Positions 1 to 12,554 of a stretch of DNA of 64,000 nt are shown in pieces. This DNA comes from Chaunax sp. Z400 (Eukaryota; Chordata; Actinopteri; Lophiiformes; Chaunacidae). The notes under the pieces are model-generated. The model was not told the DNA's origin. It did no database searches and was given only the letters and a program-made list of their open reading frames with translations. Both the position numbers and the translations under genes were made by a program. The stretch covers positions 24,024,810 through 24,088,809 of the forward strand of contig CM075187.1 in assembly GCA_037577475.1 (NCBI GenBank), written 5' to 3'. The first letter of the stretch is position 1. Each line of letters begins with the position of its first letter.

Positions 1-3000
1 GGCCTTCCCATCACACAGCCTGACCACACTCCCCATGTTCCCCATACCGTTCCCATGGTCGCTCGCGTTGCATGACCTCCAACATGGCTTAACATGTCAC
101 AGTGTCTCCTTTCATGGACTGCCTGTTTTGGGTGAACAGAAATGAATGTCGGTATCTCACTTCTCATGATCTTTCTTCTTACAGTGATTTTTTATTATTA
201 TTTTCATTCATTACTGTCCTCTAATGGCTTATAAAATTCCAACCCATTGCTGGCCCCTCAGGATTAGCTGCATTTCCCCTTTTTACAATAAAAACTTCCA
301 GCTACTGGTCCAACAAAGGCTTAACTCATTATTAAACTTGTTTAGAGTAATTCTTCATTTTTAATGTACAGAATAAGCAATTAAACACTTAAGCGTGGCA
401 ACTATTGTTAATATTCACTATTGAAAGATGTGATTATTTTATTGATACATCTTTGATTGTTTTGTTTGTCTGAAACTCAAAGTTGTTCAACTAATTATGT
501 TTTTAAATCCATAAATTGAACTTCCTAATCATGACTTCTCTTCTAAACCAGTTGACCAAAAAAAACAAAACAAAACAAAAAATCTACTAGTTAATTGATG
601 ATGAAAGTAATTCTTGCAACTCTGTCTTCTGTTCTATAGGGATAGTCTTATGTCTTACAATGCTTCTGACCACTATCTGTACTGTGTTTCATGTAAGACA
701 CTGAAACCTCCTGATGCAACACTACACCAGACATCTGGTCCACTAAGTGGGTTAAAACTAACATTAACACACATATGTGCAAATCCTGTCTGACCCAGCA
801 GGTATTACACATTACCAGTACATTGTATATTGTATATTCTCGCCCTGCATCAGATGAACACACCCTCACATTTTTGATGTTTACTTTGTGGTTGTGTCCT
901 GGGTCGTATTAGGGGTCTATGCCACTCAACAGTTGGCACCACAGACACCCCCCCCTCCACCCCCATACCTCGGCTTCCCCTCTATCTGTCCTAACCCATT
1001 TGGCTGGCTGACAGTGTGACCGATGCAGGCCTGCACGCACTCAATCACTCACTGTCTGACCACTGGCGAGTACCATAATGCTCTCTCAGCTTTCATCATC
1101 ACGCTGATGGAATAAAAAAAAAAAGAAAAGAAAAGGTGAGTGGCAGTAAATTGGAAGGCAGGAGGGGGGCAGAGATCCTGGAGATGGATGCTTTCATACT
1201 GTTATGTTTGGAAGCAGCATTGGGAAGAAGAAGCAGCACATTAATGAGATGGCAGCTTATTATCTTGTGCTAGAACTTTTTTTTGTGTGTGTGTGTGTGT
1301 ACCTATTTAGCTCTACAGCGTTCCTGTTATCAGAAATGTGTGCTGGGGTGCCTACAGCATGAATCCTGTGTGTGCATGCACATATTTCCTGCACATTCTT
1401 GAATACATTACATCGTGTTTCCCTGGTATACACTCGCTGGTTTGAACTTCCAATCACTTTGTAATGACTGCTTGGCTTATTCAGAGTTTCTCCTGCTGCC
1501 AAATACATTAAATCCTCCAGTGGGGAGGTGTAGAGACGGCCAGCCCACTCTCCCATCTACACACAAATGCACACACACACACACACACTCTGGAGGTTAC
1601 ACAGGAACATCAATTGGATCCCCGCCTTATTTACTCAGTGTTTCTCTGCAGGCCACAGACAGCGTAGCTCTTTTTATAAGGGAGTTGGATTCGAGGTTTC
1701 CCTGACTGTCCAATAAGCACCTTTATATCTGTGCTGCTGGAAGCCAGCATCAAGAGTCATGTTTTCGATCGGGTTGATAAGAAAGCCACTTGCACAGAAG
1801 CGGCTCAGTCACACAGTTGTAGAGTGTGACCAGGAAGCTAGAACCCATCACACTTTAAATAAAGTTGTGTTTGCAGGCACATTACGGCTGTGTTTAATAT
1901 AGCCATAATATTTGCATGATATGGTGCAGTTACATAATAGCAAATGTTTGGTTATCGCACAACCTGATGCTCTAAACACCTCTCTGCTGTTAGAAACCAT
2001 TATCAGTCAGGTAGGATTAGTGATGTCATGATGGTGGCAGTAATAGTTCAAATATAGTAATTGAAGAGAAAACAGCTTTACAGAGGAGGCAACCTAAGAA
2101 CGCTGAAGGAGAAAAAGGACTGTCCTTATAGTGACCCAACGTTCTGTCATGTTGACCTGAGCAATTTAGGTATGTGTCTATGTATGTGTGCAAACTTTCT
2201 GTGGCACATACGTGTGTTTGTTTGGGTTTGCATGTGTCACCACAAACTTTGGTTAAAGTTGCAGAAGGGACAGTTCTTTGGGCAGGAGGTCCCTGTCAGA
2301 CTTAAAACCATTTACTGATGACACCATGGGCTGCAAATGACCATTTTCCCAATATCTATACCAGATTCAAATTCAGTTGGGCCAGTTTTTAAAACCAGGA
2401 AATGTAGAGGAGTCAGACATTTTTAGCAGCCCATTTACCTTCTTTTTTTTTCTTTTGGAAATGAAAAACTTAAACAAATGCAAATTAATGTAATAAAAAT
2501 GTCAAACACAAATGCCTCCTCCCACAGTGTTAATGTATCACCTAATGTTTCAACAAGCTACCAAGCGTAGTGAGAATTGCTTCACATAAGAAAACGATAT
2601 GTGAAAGGTACCTGATTGCTCAAACACATTTTTTAATTAGGTAAGTTTTAATTTTAATGTCTTCTGATTCGGTTTATACCAGAGAGGAAAAATAGGTGGC
2701 AAAGTGAGTGTTGATTTATAGACGTGTGTTTTGGCTGAATTAGTCCCTAATCAATGGTTACAGAAAAGCATTAGATGGACTGCAGGGACATTAACAGTTC
2801 TCAGGATAGCCTATAGGATTAGTTGATTTATTGTTTCGATATGTGCTATTGATGTTGAATGGAGCATTAGACTGTACAGGGCAGGGCCATGCAGACCATT
2901 CATGGGAAGTTTTCTCCTCTTCGTGCAGCTCATGCTGGGAACAGTGCTAACACCCAGACTTTCATTTGGAGAGGGATCTATCTCTGGGGTCTTTTCAAAA

Positions 3001-3839
3001 GAACTGGGCCTTCTTTGACAGTTATGTAAAGTGCATATAGCCTCCATCCTGTCGGTCCTGCAGCTGGGGACCTCTTAGAGGGGCCCTGAGGGGGAAGGTC
3101 AAAGTCCTCATAGAGCGTCCCTCAACCAGAAAGGCAGGAACAAACACTTCCCCACTTCTCCCTTTCTCTTTTTAACCCCCTCCAGTACCATCTACATTGT
3201 ACTGTAGGCAGTGCTTGCACTGCAGCCGTGGGGGCTGGGAGAGAGAAACATGGCTCATGCTCCTCTTGCGTGTTTAGTCTGGAACTTTCTTTTGAGGGAT
3301 TAGCCCACTTCCTGCCTCTGGGCTGACCACTGGAAGTAGTCGGGATGCCGGGGAGAGCATCGATCCTCCGTCACAGCACCATCTGTCTCATGCTGCCTTT
3401 TGGGATTAATGATTCCCTCTGACAGCTCTTTAGTAGGACTCTGTCAGTGGCGGCTGACCATTCAGATCACACTGACAGGTGGCAGTGTGAGGAGCTTGAA
3501 TGAGGCGATTTGGTTAGTTTAACTGTTGGACAGTCGTTTGGATTTCTCTTTAAGCCATAACAGGGTTTTTTTTTAAATGGAAGTTACCAGCTAAATGTAC
3601 AGTAACAATTAAATCAGTGAATCCACAGTTGATCAAATATGTCATTTTAAATCACTTCTTAAAATGTATCTTTTAAAAAAAAAAAAGCCTTTTATTAATT
3701 TCGCTTTATTCATTTATTTATTGTTTTTAGTGTTTTTAATTATTCATTAATTTACTTACATGTATGTAATCCTTGTTTATTCATTTCCAATGTCTTTCCA
3801 TTTGCATTTTTTAATATTGGGGTTTGCTGTTTTGAGGGT
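1..3839. other. non-coding, probable arvcf upstream intron
   Basis: I see no exon, RNA gene or intact mobile element here. The stretch has short poly-A/T tracts, a short GT run near 1285-1300 and a CA run near 1570-1588. The open frames of 70-98 codons have no recognisable domain and no convincing splice context, and two of them translate the microsatellites. Placement inside an arvcf intron is inferred only from the gene lying downstream on the + strand; the 5' end of the gene is not visible, so part of this could be upstream of the gene. Confidence 0.5.
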
Positions 3840-3956
3840 CTATGTGTCATCTCTGCATTTTAAATTTATGTGCATGATAAATAGTTTTAACCCATTCTTT
3901 TAACTTTGTGAAGCACTTTTTTAACTTTGTTTTGAAAAGTGCTATATAAATCAAGT

Positions 3957-4003
<47 letters not shown>
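3840..4003 (+). mobile_element. LINE-like 3' tail ending in (ATT)n
   Basis: The sequence runs from a GTGAAGCACTTTTTTAAC block to GAAAAGTGCTATATAAAT and then an ATT microsatellite at about 3958-4003. This is the usual form of a fish non-LTR retrotransposon 3' end, with an imperfect trinucleotide tail. A second copy of the same block lies in reverse orientation at about 42840-42910, next to a reverse-transcriptase C-terminal remnant, which supports the call. The 5' limit is unclear; similar T-rich sequence extends back to about 3685. The clade (CR1/L2/Rex-like) is inference. Confidence 0.6.
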
Positions 4004-6998
4004 TCACGCTTACATATGCTATAGTGTGACCATATTTGTGTCTGAAGTAGTGAGTGGCTGGATGAGGCACACACTTGTGACCATGTGTGTTTCAGTCGAT
4101 GCTCATGTGTAATAAATCTGCTGTCAGTGCTCATGTCGTCTCACTACCTAATGTTCAGCACATGAATAGTGTCATAAAGCTGCAGAGGTGTATCCCACTG
4201 TGTTTTTATTTTATTTTTGATTTAAATCTGTTACGTTCTTCTTGATCACATGAGGGCTCATATTCTCCCTTTGTGTCTGAAAAAAAGCAGCATTTATCTT
4301 AACTGTAATAGATTGAAGTTGTGCTTACTCAGAGCTCAGTCACAAAGCCTGTAGGGAGCTTGAGATGAGGACTGACTGTTACCGACCCACCGGTGGTTGA
4401 AATCCACTGATGAGGTCCGGCACTTCATTAGAATGCTGCTCTGGACCTCGCAAAACGCACAACAGTGACCGTTACTGCTGATGGCTTGTGTCCAGGGAGG
4501 AAAATAAAAGAGAACGATGGAGTGAGAGGCAGAGTCCAAACCGCTGTAAGCATGGGGCCACAACAGCCCGTCACATGCAGCCTCCTCTGGAGCAGCCACA
4601 GTGCCTGCACACAAACATTATGCTAACCAGTGGCAAGAGTTCAGCCAAACCACAAGCAGAACCTCCTAAAATGGAAAAGACAAACAAGTTCCTGGCATTC
4701 CTGCTGATTTTCCACGCAGACACCAGTAAAGTACACCTCAATGGTTTGTACAATAGAGGCATCTCGGTACTGGGCTGGCTGTCATATGCCATTACATGTG
4801 ATGGCACAGAATTTCTACTCCTCTTCTCTCGATATGTGTTCAGCCCATTCCCCAAAGGAGCCACTGGTGAACAATAGAGTGATGCACATTCCACAAGGCT
4901 CCATTGAACTGTCTAATGAACCTCTACAGCGTGCGTGGCCTGCACTGGCTGCTGGGGCTCCACGATGTTGCCCCATGGCAGCCCCTCATATTTAATTTGT
5001 TTGGTATGTGCAATAGGCTGTGAAGTGGAGTATGGTGCAGTGTTGATCTGTGCCAACCAGGTCTGCTGATATGGAGGGACGGGTGCCAGCCAGCCGTGGA
5101 AGGTGCTGTACTTAACACTCTGCACTGGGCTGGAGAGCGTGCAGTCCTGGCCCCGTGGTGCAGGCTTTTAGAGCTGCCAGTGCCCTGTTGTGCCGGCCAA
5201 GCAAGCTTTTAGTTGGGTAATAAGAAATTGTAACTGGGTGTTCCTTTTCTGAAGAGGGGTTCAGCTGAAAGTTGGAGAGAAAAGCATGTGTTTGGATTCA
5301 GTCGTAGGCCAGTATTGGCCACGGTAAACATAAAACACAGCATGTGTTGCTTTCTTTGCGCTGCAACTCAATCCTGCACAATTAGAGGGAGATAATACCC
5401 AGGGACACATCGAGACCACAACAAAGTAAACCCATTTTCTCAGTAGTGGTTCCGCTTTTCGACACCGTTTTCATACTCTGCTATCCGAATTCATTTACAA
5501 ATGATGTAATGTTCTACAGCAGCAGCTTAAACGACAATTTTGCTTCATTAGATTATAATATACTGGAAGAGCGTCTCAGAGAGAGAGAGCAGTCACGACT
5601 TGATGGTGTCGACTCATTAGCCTCCGAGCCACTTCAGCAATATTTGCCATCATTATTAGGGCTTTTATATGTTCCAAAAAGGCAGACAATGTATGTGTGC
5701 TGGTTTGGTTTAAACCTGTGGACATATAGAAGATTAATCCTGCAGGTACATTTCCTCTAAAACATGCCCAGTGCTGAAAAATCACAACCTATTTTCAAGC
5801 TCACTTGGATATTTATTTCCCTGTGGCTGTTCCAAGTTGCTGTTGGTTATCAAGCTGCTTTCTTGGCTCCTTAGAGATTCAAGGAGGGTCTCAATTTAAT
5901 ACCCTGGTCGGTCAGCAGCTGTACTAAGGCATTTGTTTTTTTCCCTTTTACCCCCACAGTTTTAGTATGTGTGGAAAGGAGCGCTCTAAACCCTGCGACG
6001 TTCTCAAAGTAAAGCAAACACAGCCTGTTGACACAGACCTCCTTGAGTTCCCAAATTCTTTCCATCATATTCTAGTACAGTTAAGAGAGGCTTAATCCAA
6101 TAAAACCCACTCTTCACCTGCTTTTGTGCACCGTCTCTCTTCAACCTGGCTCTGAGTGTGTGTGGGGGGTCCTGTGAAGGAGTGGCCAGCTGCAGCCTCT
6201 GTTCTTCAGACCACAAGGGAACACGAGGAGTGTTTTTTGGGGTCATGGAGCAGCTACATTCCAGACTCCAACGCTCAGATGGGAGCATTCGTTCCTCACT
6301 TTGCTTCAAACCATAATCCACCTCCGCTGTATTCCTTGTGTCACTTGTCCGCAGTCCTTGAAGGATAATTTCCCTGAAATTCTGGTACTGATTAAGGCTG
6401 CCGGTGTCTCGTCCAGCAGAACCTGTATCAATGAACTCCTTGTGCACTCACTGGTGAGCGAGAAGTCACGGGAGAAGTGAGCGTACCCTTCACTTGATCC
6501 GTTAAGTTCTCACGCTGCTCATGTTGTGACTTCAACAAGGTCTTGTTATGGTCTTTCACTGTTACGGTTTACCTTCTACTGTTACCTGCAGAAAGGAACT
6601 CAGACTGTACTCCCTACAGTCGGGGAAGATTTTAAGGTGACGAAGCCAAAGGGTGGTCGTGGGATTTGCTGACCTGGGGAGCAACTGACGCAGAATTTTC
6701 TGCATGTTAATGCATGTAGATGCTGTGAAATAGGACAGAAGGGTACCCTGACAAAAGTCCAAGTGTACACCCTGATCCTGTACAAGTGTCAACACACAAA
6801 GGTCCCTGCCTTTGCTTGCAGACAACACAACCAACATTAACACTTACAAACAGCAGTGGGCCCACATGATCACTTTAGCACAACCTGGCCTCACAGATGA
6901 GGGCTTTTAACCAGTGATGTGACGCAAATTCAACTGGGAAACCATATGTCAATAATGTAATCAAATGAAAATGCTCGCTGATCCAGTGAATGAAATAT
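4004..6998. other. non-coding stretch, no gene seen
   Basis: Several open frames of 60-147 codons occur on both strands (for example 4488-4877 + and 6004-6447 -). None has a recognisable domain, a consistent acceptor/donor pair or similarity to arvcf. Sequence around 5550-5670 is unusually free of simple repeats, but nothing specific can be assigned to it. Confidence 0.5.
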
Positions 6999-7034
6999 GT
7001 ACATATATATATATTATATATATATATATATATA
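6999..7034. repeat. (TA)n microsatellite
   Basis: Almost pure TA dinucleotides, interrupted once by ATTA. It directly abuts the CAGTACTG end of the Tc1-like fragment, in line with TA being the target site of that superfamily. Confidence 0.9.
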
Positions 7035-7219
7035 CAGTACTGTGCAAAAGTCTTAGGCAGGTGTGAAGAAATGCTGTAAAGTAAGAATGCTTACAAAATA
7101 TAAAATCAAATTGTTTATTTTTATCGATTTACAAAATGCAAAGTGAGCGAACAGAAGAAAAACCTAAATCAAATCAATATTTGTTGTGACCACCCTTTGC
7201 CTTCAAAACAGCATCAATT

Positions 7220-7222
<3 letters not shown>
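7035..7222. mobile_element. truncated Tc1/mariner-like terminal fragment
   Basis: It begins at a TA with CAGTACTGTGCAAAAGTCTT, the form of a fish Tc1-like inverted terminal repeat (CAGT start, TA target). It continues for about 190 bp of terminal non-coding sequence, including GTGACCACCCTTTGCCTTC, and then stops abruptly in a TA microsatellite. No transposase frame and no opposite terminal repeat are present, so this is a 5'- or 3'-end relic, not a mobile copy. It is a different family from the complete element at 55808-57412, whose ends begin CAGTGGGGC. Confidence 0.75.

Positions 7223-7283
<61 letters not shown>
7223..7283. repeat. (TA)n microsatellite
   Basis: About 30 TA dinucleotides without interruption, starting where the Tc1-like fragment breaks off. 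Slippage or recombination in this tract is a plausible cause of the truncation (inference). Confidence 0.95.
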
Positions 7284-7285
<2 letters not shown>

Positions 7286-10200
7286 CTGCTGCTCATCCAT
7301 GAACTTTGTTTTGACTTTGATTTTGTTTTGACATAGCCTGGAAAGTTGTTTAGTTGCCACTAAATTCCAGTTTGAATGGAGTCTGGTTTCGTGCTCAGTC
7401 CACCTAAAAATGCACCGGGCTACGAATACACAAACTTTATGGAGAACAATGATGGCAAAACAGCAGTACAGATCTGTTTCAACTGAATACCTCAGCTAAA
7501 AACACAGGACAGGATCTGTCAGTAAGTTAGCAGGCTGTTCACTAGCAGGTAACAGTACAGAAAATATTACCTCACCTGTCTCCTGTCTGCTCTGCTCCAT
7601 GTACTGTATTTAGAGGAGCTAGACTCTCAGTGAAACACCAGAGCATCACATTTCCCAGGCAACGACACAGAAGTTGACACTTTTTGGAAGCTGCACAGAG
7701 GCTCCCACAGATGCAAATCATTGATTTACGAATGAGTGGATATTTTTTTGGCATTTAAAAAAATACTTCTTTTTTTGGGGCGAGCCAGCTGAGATTTCTG
7801 TTGGCCCGGCCACCTGATAGTCCTGTATTATGGTATTAAAGAGGAAACTGCTAGCTGGATGACAGCAGTATCAGTATAGTGTAATATGTATGATTGAAGT
7901 CACTGTCAACCAGCAAGGTGTATCCTAAAAATGGGTTAGCATCCTCAGTGTACACAATCACGGCAAAGTGTCACTTTTAGTGTTTCACTTGTGTGATATT
8001 TATTAAAAAGGGTTTCAGCCCTTAATGATTAACTACTGCTGAATATTTTGTAGTGCTAGAGATTTACAAATGATGAATATGCAAATCCACTCATGTTTTG
8101 CTGTGCTAGTGATGACAAATTACTCGCACTCCCCAAAGAGTCCAAAATTATTCCAACCAGTCTCCCTGAAATATGGTCACTGCAGCAGGAGAGTTGGATT
8201 CTGAATCTGTGGGACGGCCTTCAAAGGGAAATCTATTGTGTCCCCTGCCACGTTGTGGTGTGGAAATCACAGTGGGCACGTGCACAGAGACTGATCTGAA
8301 ATTACAGGCCCCCCCCCATCCATGCTTTGCAATCTGAGGCTTGCAGGCAGCAGGACTGGCGTGATGTCCCCAGCCCTCTGACCCTGGAGCCCCAAAGCCA
8401 CAATCTGCTGCTGTTGTGCTGTACTCCAGTCTCTGCGACTAACAAGACTCCTGTCTTCTCCATCCAACACTCACCAAACAAAGCTAATTAACTTTAACCC
8501 TCGGCTGAATGCTCCTGCCTCTCCTCTTCCACTGTGAACTCTCCTCACTGTTTTGAATACTCTCTCTTCTTGTGTGTAGATGCCCAAACCTTGACTATCT
8601 GGTGTTAAGTCACGGCACCTGTTCTCTCAGAGGTTTGTTTCAAAGTCAAACTAAAGCTTCTTATGTTTTTGCATGGCCTGTTTTGATGTTTGAAGGTGTG
8701 CAGCGTCTCCAGCAGGTGCTGCAGAGGAATGCTTTTCAATGCGGACATCCTCTCCAGGGATGATCTGAAGTTCCTGCAAGATGGACTTTAAAACTAAGGT
8801 TCTTTGCTGTATGTTTGCTCTGCAAAGGCTGTGTTTTTCTGAATGAGTATAGAGACAAGAACTCTGCCATTACCATCAGTGTGACTAGACACATTTCTGT
8901 CCCCTGTGGACACAGAGGAGCTTACAAATGATACAAGGTACCTCCACACAGAATTAATGCGTCCTCTGTAATGTATTCAGGAAGTTATTTATCTGTCTCT
9001 TCTATTCAGAAGTTGGATGAGCTTATTCCTGTTCTCTCCTAGCTCCAAATGGTGTCACAGTATCCAAGTTCTTCAGTGCAGCTCTCTTTTCATTTGGATT
9101 TGAATATTGTTCTTGAGTTGCACCATGAGGACATTTTACAATGAAGCAATTGTAAACATGCAGAAGAATCACTTCAGCCAGTATGATATTTTGTTTCTAT
9201 GGTTATTTTGCTCTCTAAATGTGGCATCTCTTGGATTGAAGTTTCAGCTTGGCTGCTTTGACCGATGAGCGTTTGGCTGCTCGTGGATCTTCCGGTCTTC
9301 CCTGGCAGGCAGAGCTGACTTAATTGCCGCATGCCGCTGGAACGTGCCTCGCTAATGGGGCTGTTGGCATCCCAATCAGTCAGTGTTTTCTGTCTTTAAT
9401 AGCCTGGCTTTCTCTCTTTAATATTCCGGCTTGAACATGCAGGGCCGTCTTAATGATGCAACAAACCACTTTGCTTCGGTGATGCCACTCAGGAGGCTGT
9501 TGCCTGAAGGACTTGTATCTCTTTCATGCCTTTTTTTCAGGCTGTCTGACGTCCAACTGGGATCCAGCAGAGATAGCGTGTGATGTTCAAATGTCTGCTG
9601 GGTGTGTTTTTGTGTTGTCGCCTGGCTGGTCGTGTGAAACGACGTGTTTGATGAAATATGACAGCCATGCACTCGGATAGTTACGGTGACTAATTTCTCA
9701 GACCGTGACAACATAATTCAAGCTCGATGTGCAGAGAATCTGTTTTGATATTATTGCCGAAAGCCTCATTGGAGGAGGCTTGTTTTGTTGATGCACGTTA
9801 CAGTCACTGCTATATTATTAAGACAGCTGAGTAAACATTCCATCAGAGCCACGAATCCCCGTTGCCATTGCTGAGCTCTTACAAAGGTAAAATTCCTCCT
9901 ATAGAGCGCAGCCAGGCTGGGGCTTTTCCCGTAAAACTCCAGAGATTTTCCCAATAGGAGCTTATTGCTCATTCCCTGGATCTATTGTGGACTGAATCAG
10001 GAATGCCACCATCTTTTCAGGGGGAGCGTCCAAGGGCTGACTCATTGTGTGTCGCCCCGCTAGTCTAAAGAAGCGACTCGGGAAGCTGGAACAGCAGTGG
10101 TCTAATGCCTCAAATGAGTCATGATCCATGCGAGGGGCTCCTCCCCCTGCCCCTCTCCATCCTCCTTAAACCCGCTTTACAGTCCAGGGCCTGCTCTCAG

Positions 10201-12527
10201 AGCAGCCGATGAGAGGAGGTTTAACCATTCAGACCAGAATGTGCATGATTTAACGACACGCTGCTGGCTCCTCTGCGCTCCCCTCTCTTGCTTAATATTT
10301 ATTTTGGCTCTAGAGCAAATAGTGGAACTCCTGGCAAGGAAAGCAAACCTCTAATAGGGGGAAGATGTGTGCACCTTGTCACCATATGGCGCTCAGAGTT
10401 CACAGAATTTCTCTCTAATCTCCAGAACATGTTAGGAATTTGAAGCCGTTGTTTTTTGCGGGAGAAAATAGCCGCCCGTTCACCACGTGGCGTCTATTTT
10501 GGCTTGTAGTGTGGAAGTGGCTTTTGCAGTGCAGCACTCCTGTCGCACTTTGACTTTTGGAACATACACACACACACGCACACACGAAATAGCGTGTCTG
10601 TGTTGTTGGTTGTCAGACACTCATCTCTCAGCTTACAGTTTCATCTACTCTCAGTCGACTGTATTCATTGCACTGAGCAGCTTCTTCGTGTTCAGGGGGA
10701 GGTTATTCCTATCCACAGGTCCTGAATCTATGAGCAGATGTACCGTATACCAAGAAAGGGGCACAGTTGGGAGAGCTTGTAGAGTTTCTGATTTGTGGCC
10801 TCGGCTGTCGTCTTCTCCTCACGTAACGTACCCATGTGCCGGATATCATTGCCCTCTTTCTGTGTTGTAATGTACCGCCGGGCAGTGAAACAGTTTAGCA
10901 GCTTTGCTATCGTTGGGAGAGGTCCTTCACTGCCTTTCTAAATGTCTGTTGGTGATTCAAGGCTGTCTGCTGATGTCCGCCTCTCTCGTTTAGCTTTTCT
11001 TTTCCCGACTGGTTGCTGGTAGGAGATTTTAAAAAGCGCAGACAGCGAGTCTAATTCACTAAAGTTTCTGTCATGGTCATTGAATGTCTCCTCATGGTCT
11101 GCTAGCTGTCTGTTATAAAAAAAAATCTGATGTGCATGCACAGCCTTGTCTCTTCAGTAAACGGGAAACAAAGTGCCTCAGAACCTAGCCAATCAGGAAC
11201 AGGAGAACCAGTTGCACACCGATCTCTTCTCTTTTTTTACCCTCTTTCTTCCACATCCTCACCCATAATGGAAGCCTCACTATGAGAGTATAGAAATGTA
11301 AATAACTTAGAATAAAATACTTAACTTTCTACAGCAGACCTCACATTCTCTGACTTGGAATTCTACATCTTTGCCAGTATGATGTGTTTTTTATTGAGGC
11401 TAGCTGACCCTTTAGCAGCAGACGCTCAGATTTCTTTTGGTACATTTGGTGATGTGGGACCACGAATTGGGAGGGGGGACATACACTCAAAGGCACACAA
11501 AAGAGACGTGTCTATTTCTTTGGCTGTTGAGTTTGAATATCAACAACCTTTCTCCGTTTTAATTGGAATGGGTAAAAACAATGTATTGGATCACTCATTG
11601 TGACATAGATAATATATAATAACATATAATGTCATCATACTGGAAATGATGGAATGAGATATTTGAAGTATGTAGTGAAATATTAATTTATTAAATGACA
11701 TATTTTCTCTGACCTAGTGTGGCTCTTGCGGCTACACCAGAATTTAGCTTAAATGGTGGTTTTGTGGCTCAACATTAAAGTAAGATTTCTCAGATTTGTT
11801 GCCGTCTTTCTCGTCACATAACTGAATAGGTGATGTATTCGAGGACACGCTTTTATTAACATGTCTAAACTGGTTAGCAGAGAGAAGCTGAACAAACTGT
11901 ATGAAGTCTTCAACTTTAATGTATTTTTTCTGACCCTGCGCTATTCGTCTGTAATGACTTCAGCCCGTTTTCTATAGAAAAAAGTAGTGTTTTCTTTCTT
12001 GCCATTATGACATATAGACCATATTTCTACAGCATTCATGGACTCTTTCTATTGCAGCCACTGAATGTGATAAAGTTGTGCAGACACTGGATCGCATGAT
12101 GCTTCTTTCCTTCTGTCCTATGGTTCAGAGACTAAAAAAATGTTTTGTACATTAATCTTTATATTTGCTGTGCTATAAGCTGATCTTTTACTTTGGAAAA
12201 TCGTGATGATTGAGAGTGTGCATCAGTTTTCATCCACTAACTGAGGCTCCGCTCTAAAACAGGTGTATCATATTACATCTGTGATTGTTCTCCCTGACCC
12301 ATTATTATTGTTTTTATACACTGCAATAGACCACCAAGCCAATTAGTTCGGTTCTAAAGGAAACATTGTGTAGCTAATTGCATTGGAGTTTGCCAAAAAG
12401 AAAGAGACGAAACATATTTTGTGGGATAAAATTAATGTCATTATTGTATTATATTTAAGTATTATACAGTATGTTGAAATGTATTCATGTTTCATTGTTA
12501 TCTAGTCAAGTGAGAGATTTAATTGTG
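7284..12527. other. non-coding stretch, no gene seen
   Basis: No exon or RNA gene recognised. Open frames up to 127 codons (10487-10870) are unremarkable and translate a CA run. Some segments (9240-9480 and 9730-10120) are complex, repeat-free sequence, as would be expected of conserved regulatory DNA, but conservation cannot be judged from one sequence. Confidence 0.5.
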
Positions 12528-12554
12528 GGTCTGAACACTTTTGCAAGGCACTGT
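12528..12554 (-). mobile_element. probable Tc1-like terminal repeat relic
   Basis: Read on the minus strand, the stretch starts ACAGTGCCTTGCAAAAGTGT, matching the recurring ACAGTGCCTTGCAAAAGT end of a Tc1-like family common in fish. AT-rich sequence up to about 12330 may belong to the same degenerate element. No transposase and no partner repeat were found. Confidence 0.45.

Noticed and set aside
4488..4877. 129-codon plus-strand open frame
   Set aside because: Mixed low-information sequence with no known domain; overlapped by a 107-codon frame on the other strand, as expected of chance frames.
5550..5680. Possible coiled-coil exon (LEERLREREQSR) of arvcf
   Set aside because: The peptide does not match the delta-catenin coiled coil (no ASVKEQE-type segment), and no acceptor/donor pair of the right phase was found.
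6004..6447. 147-codon minus-strand open frame
   Set aside because: No recognisable domain, no splice context, no codon-level sign of constraint; consistent with chance.
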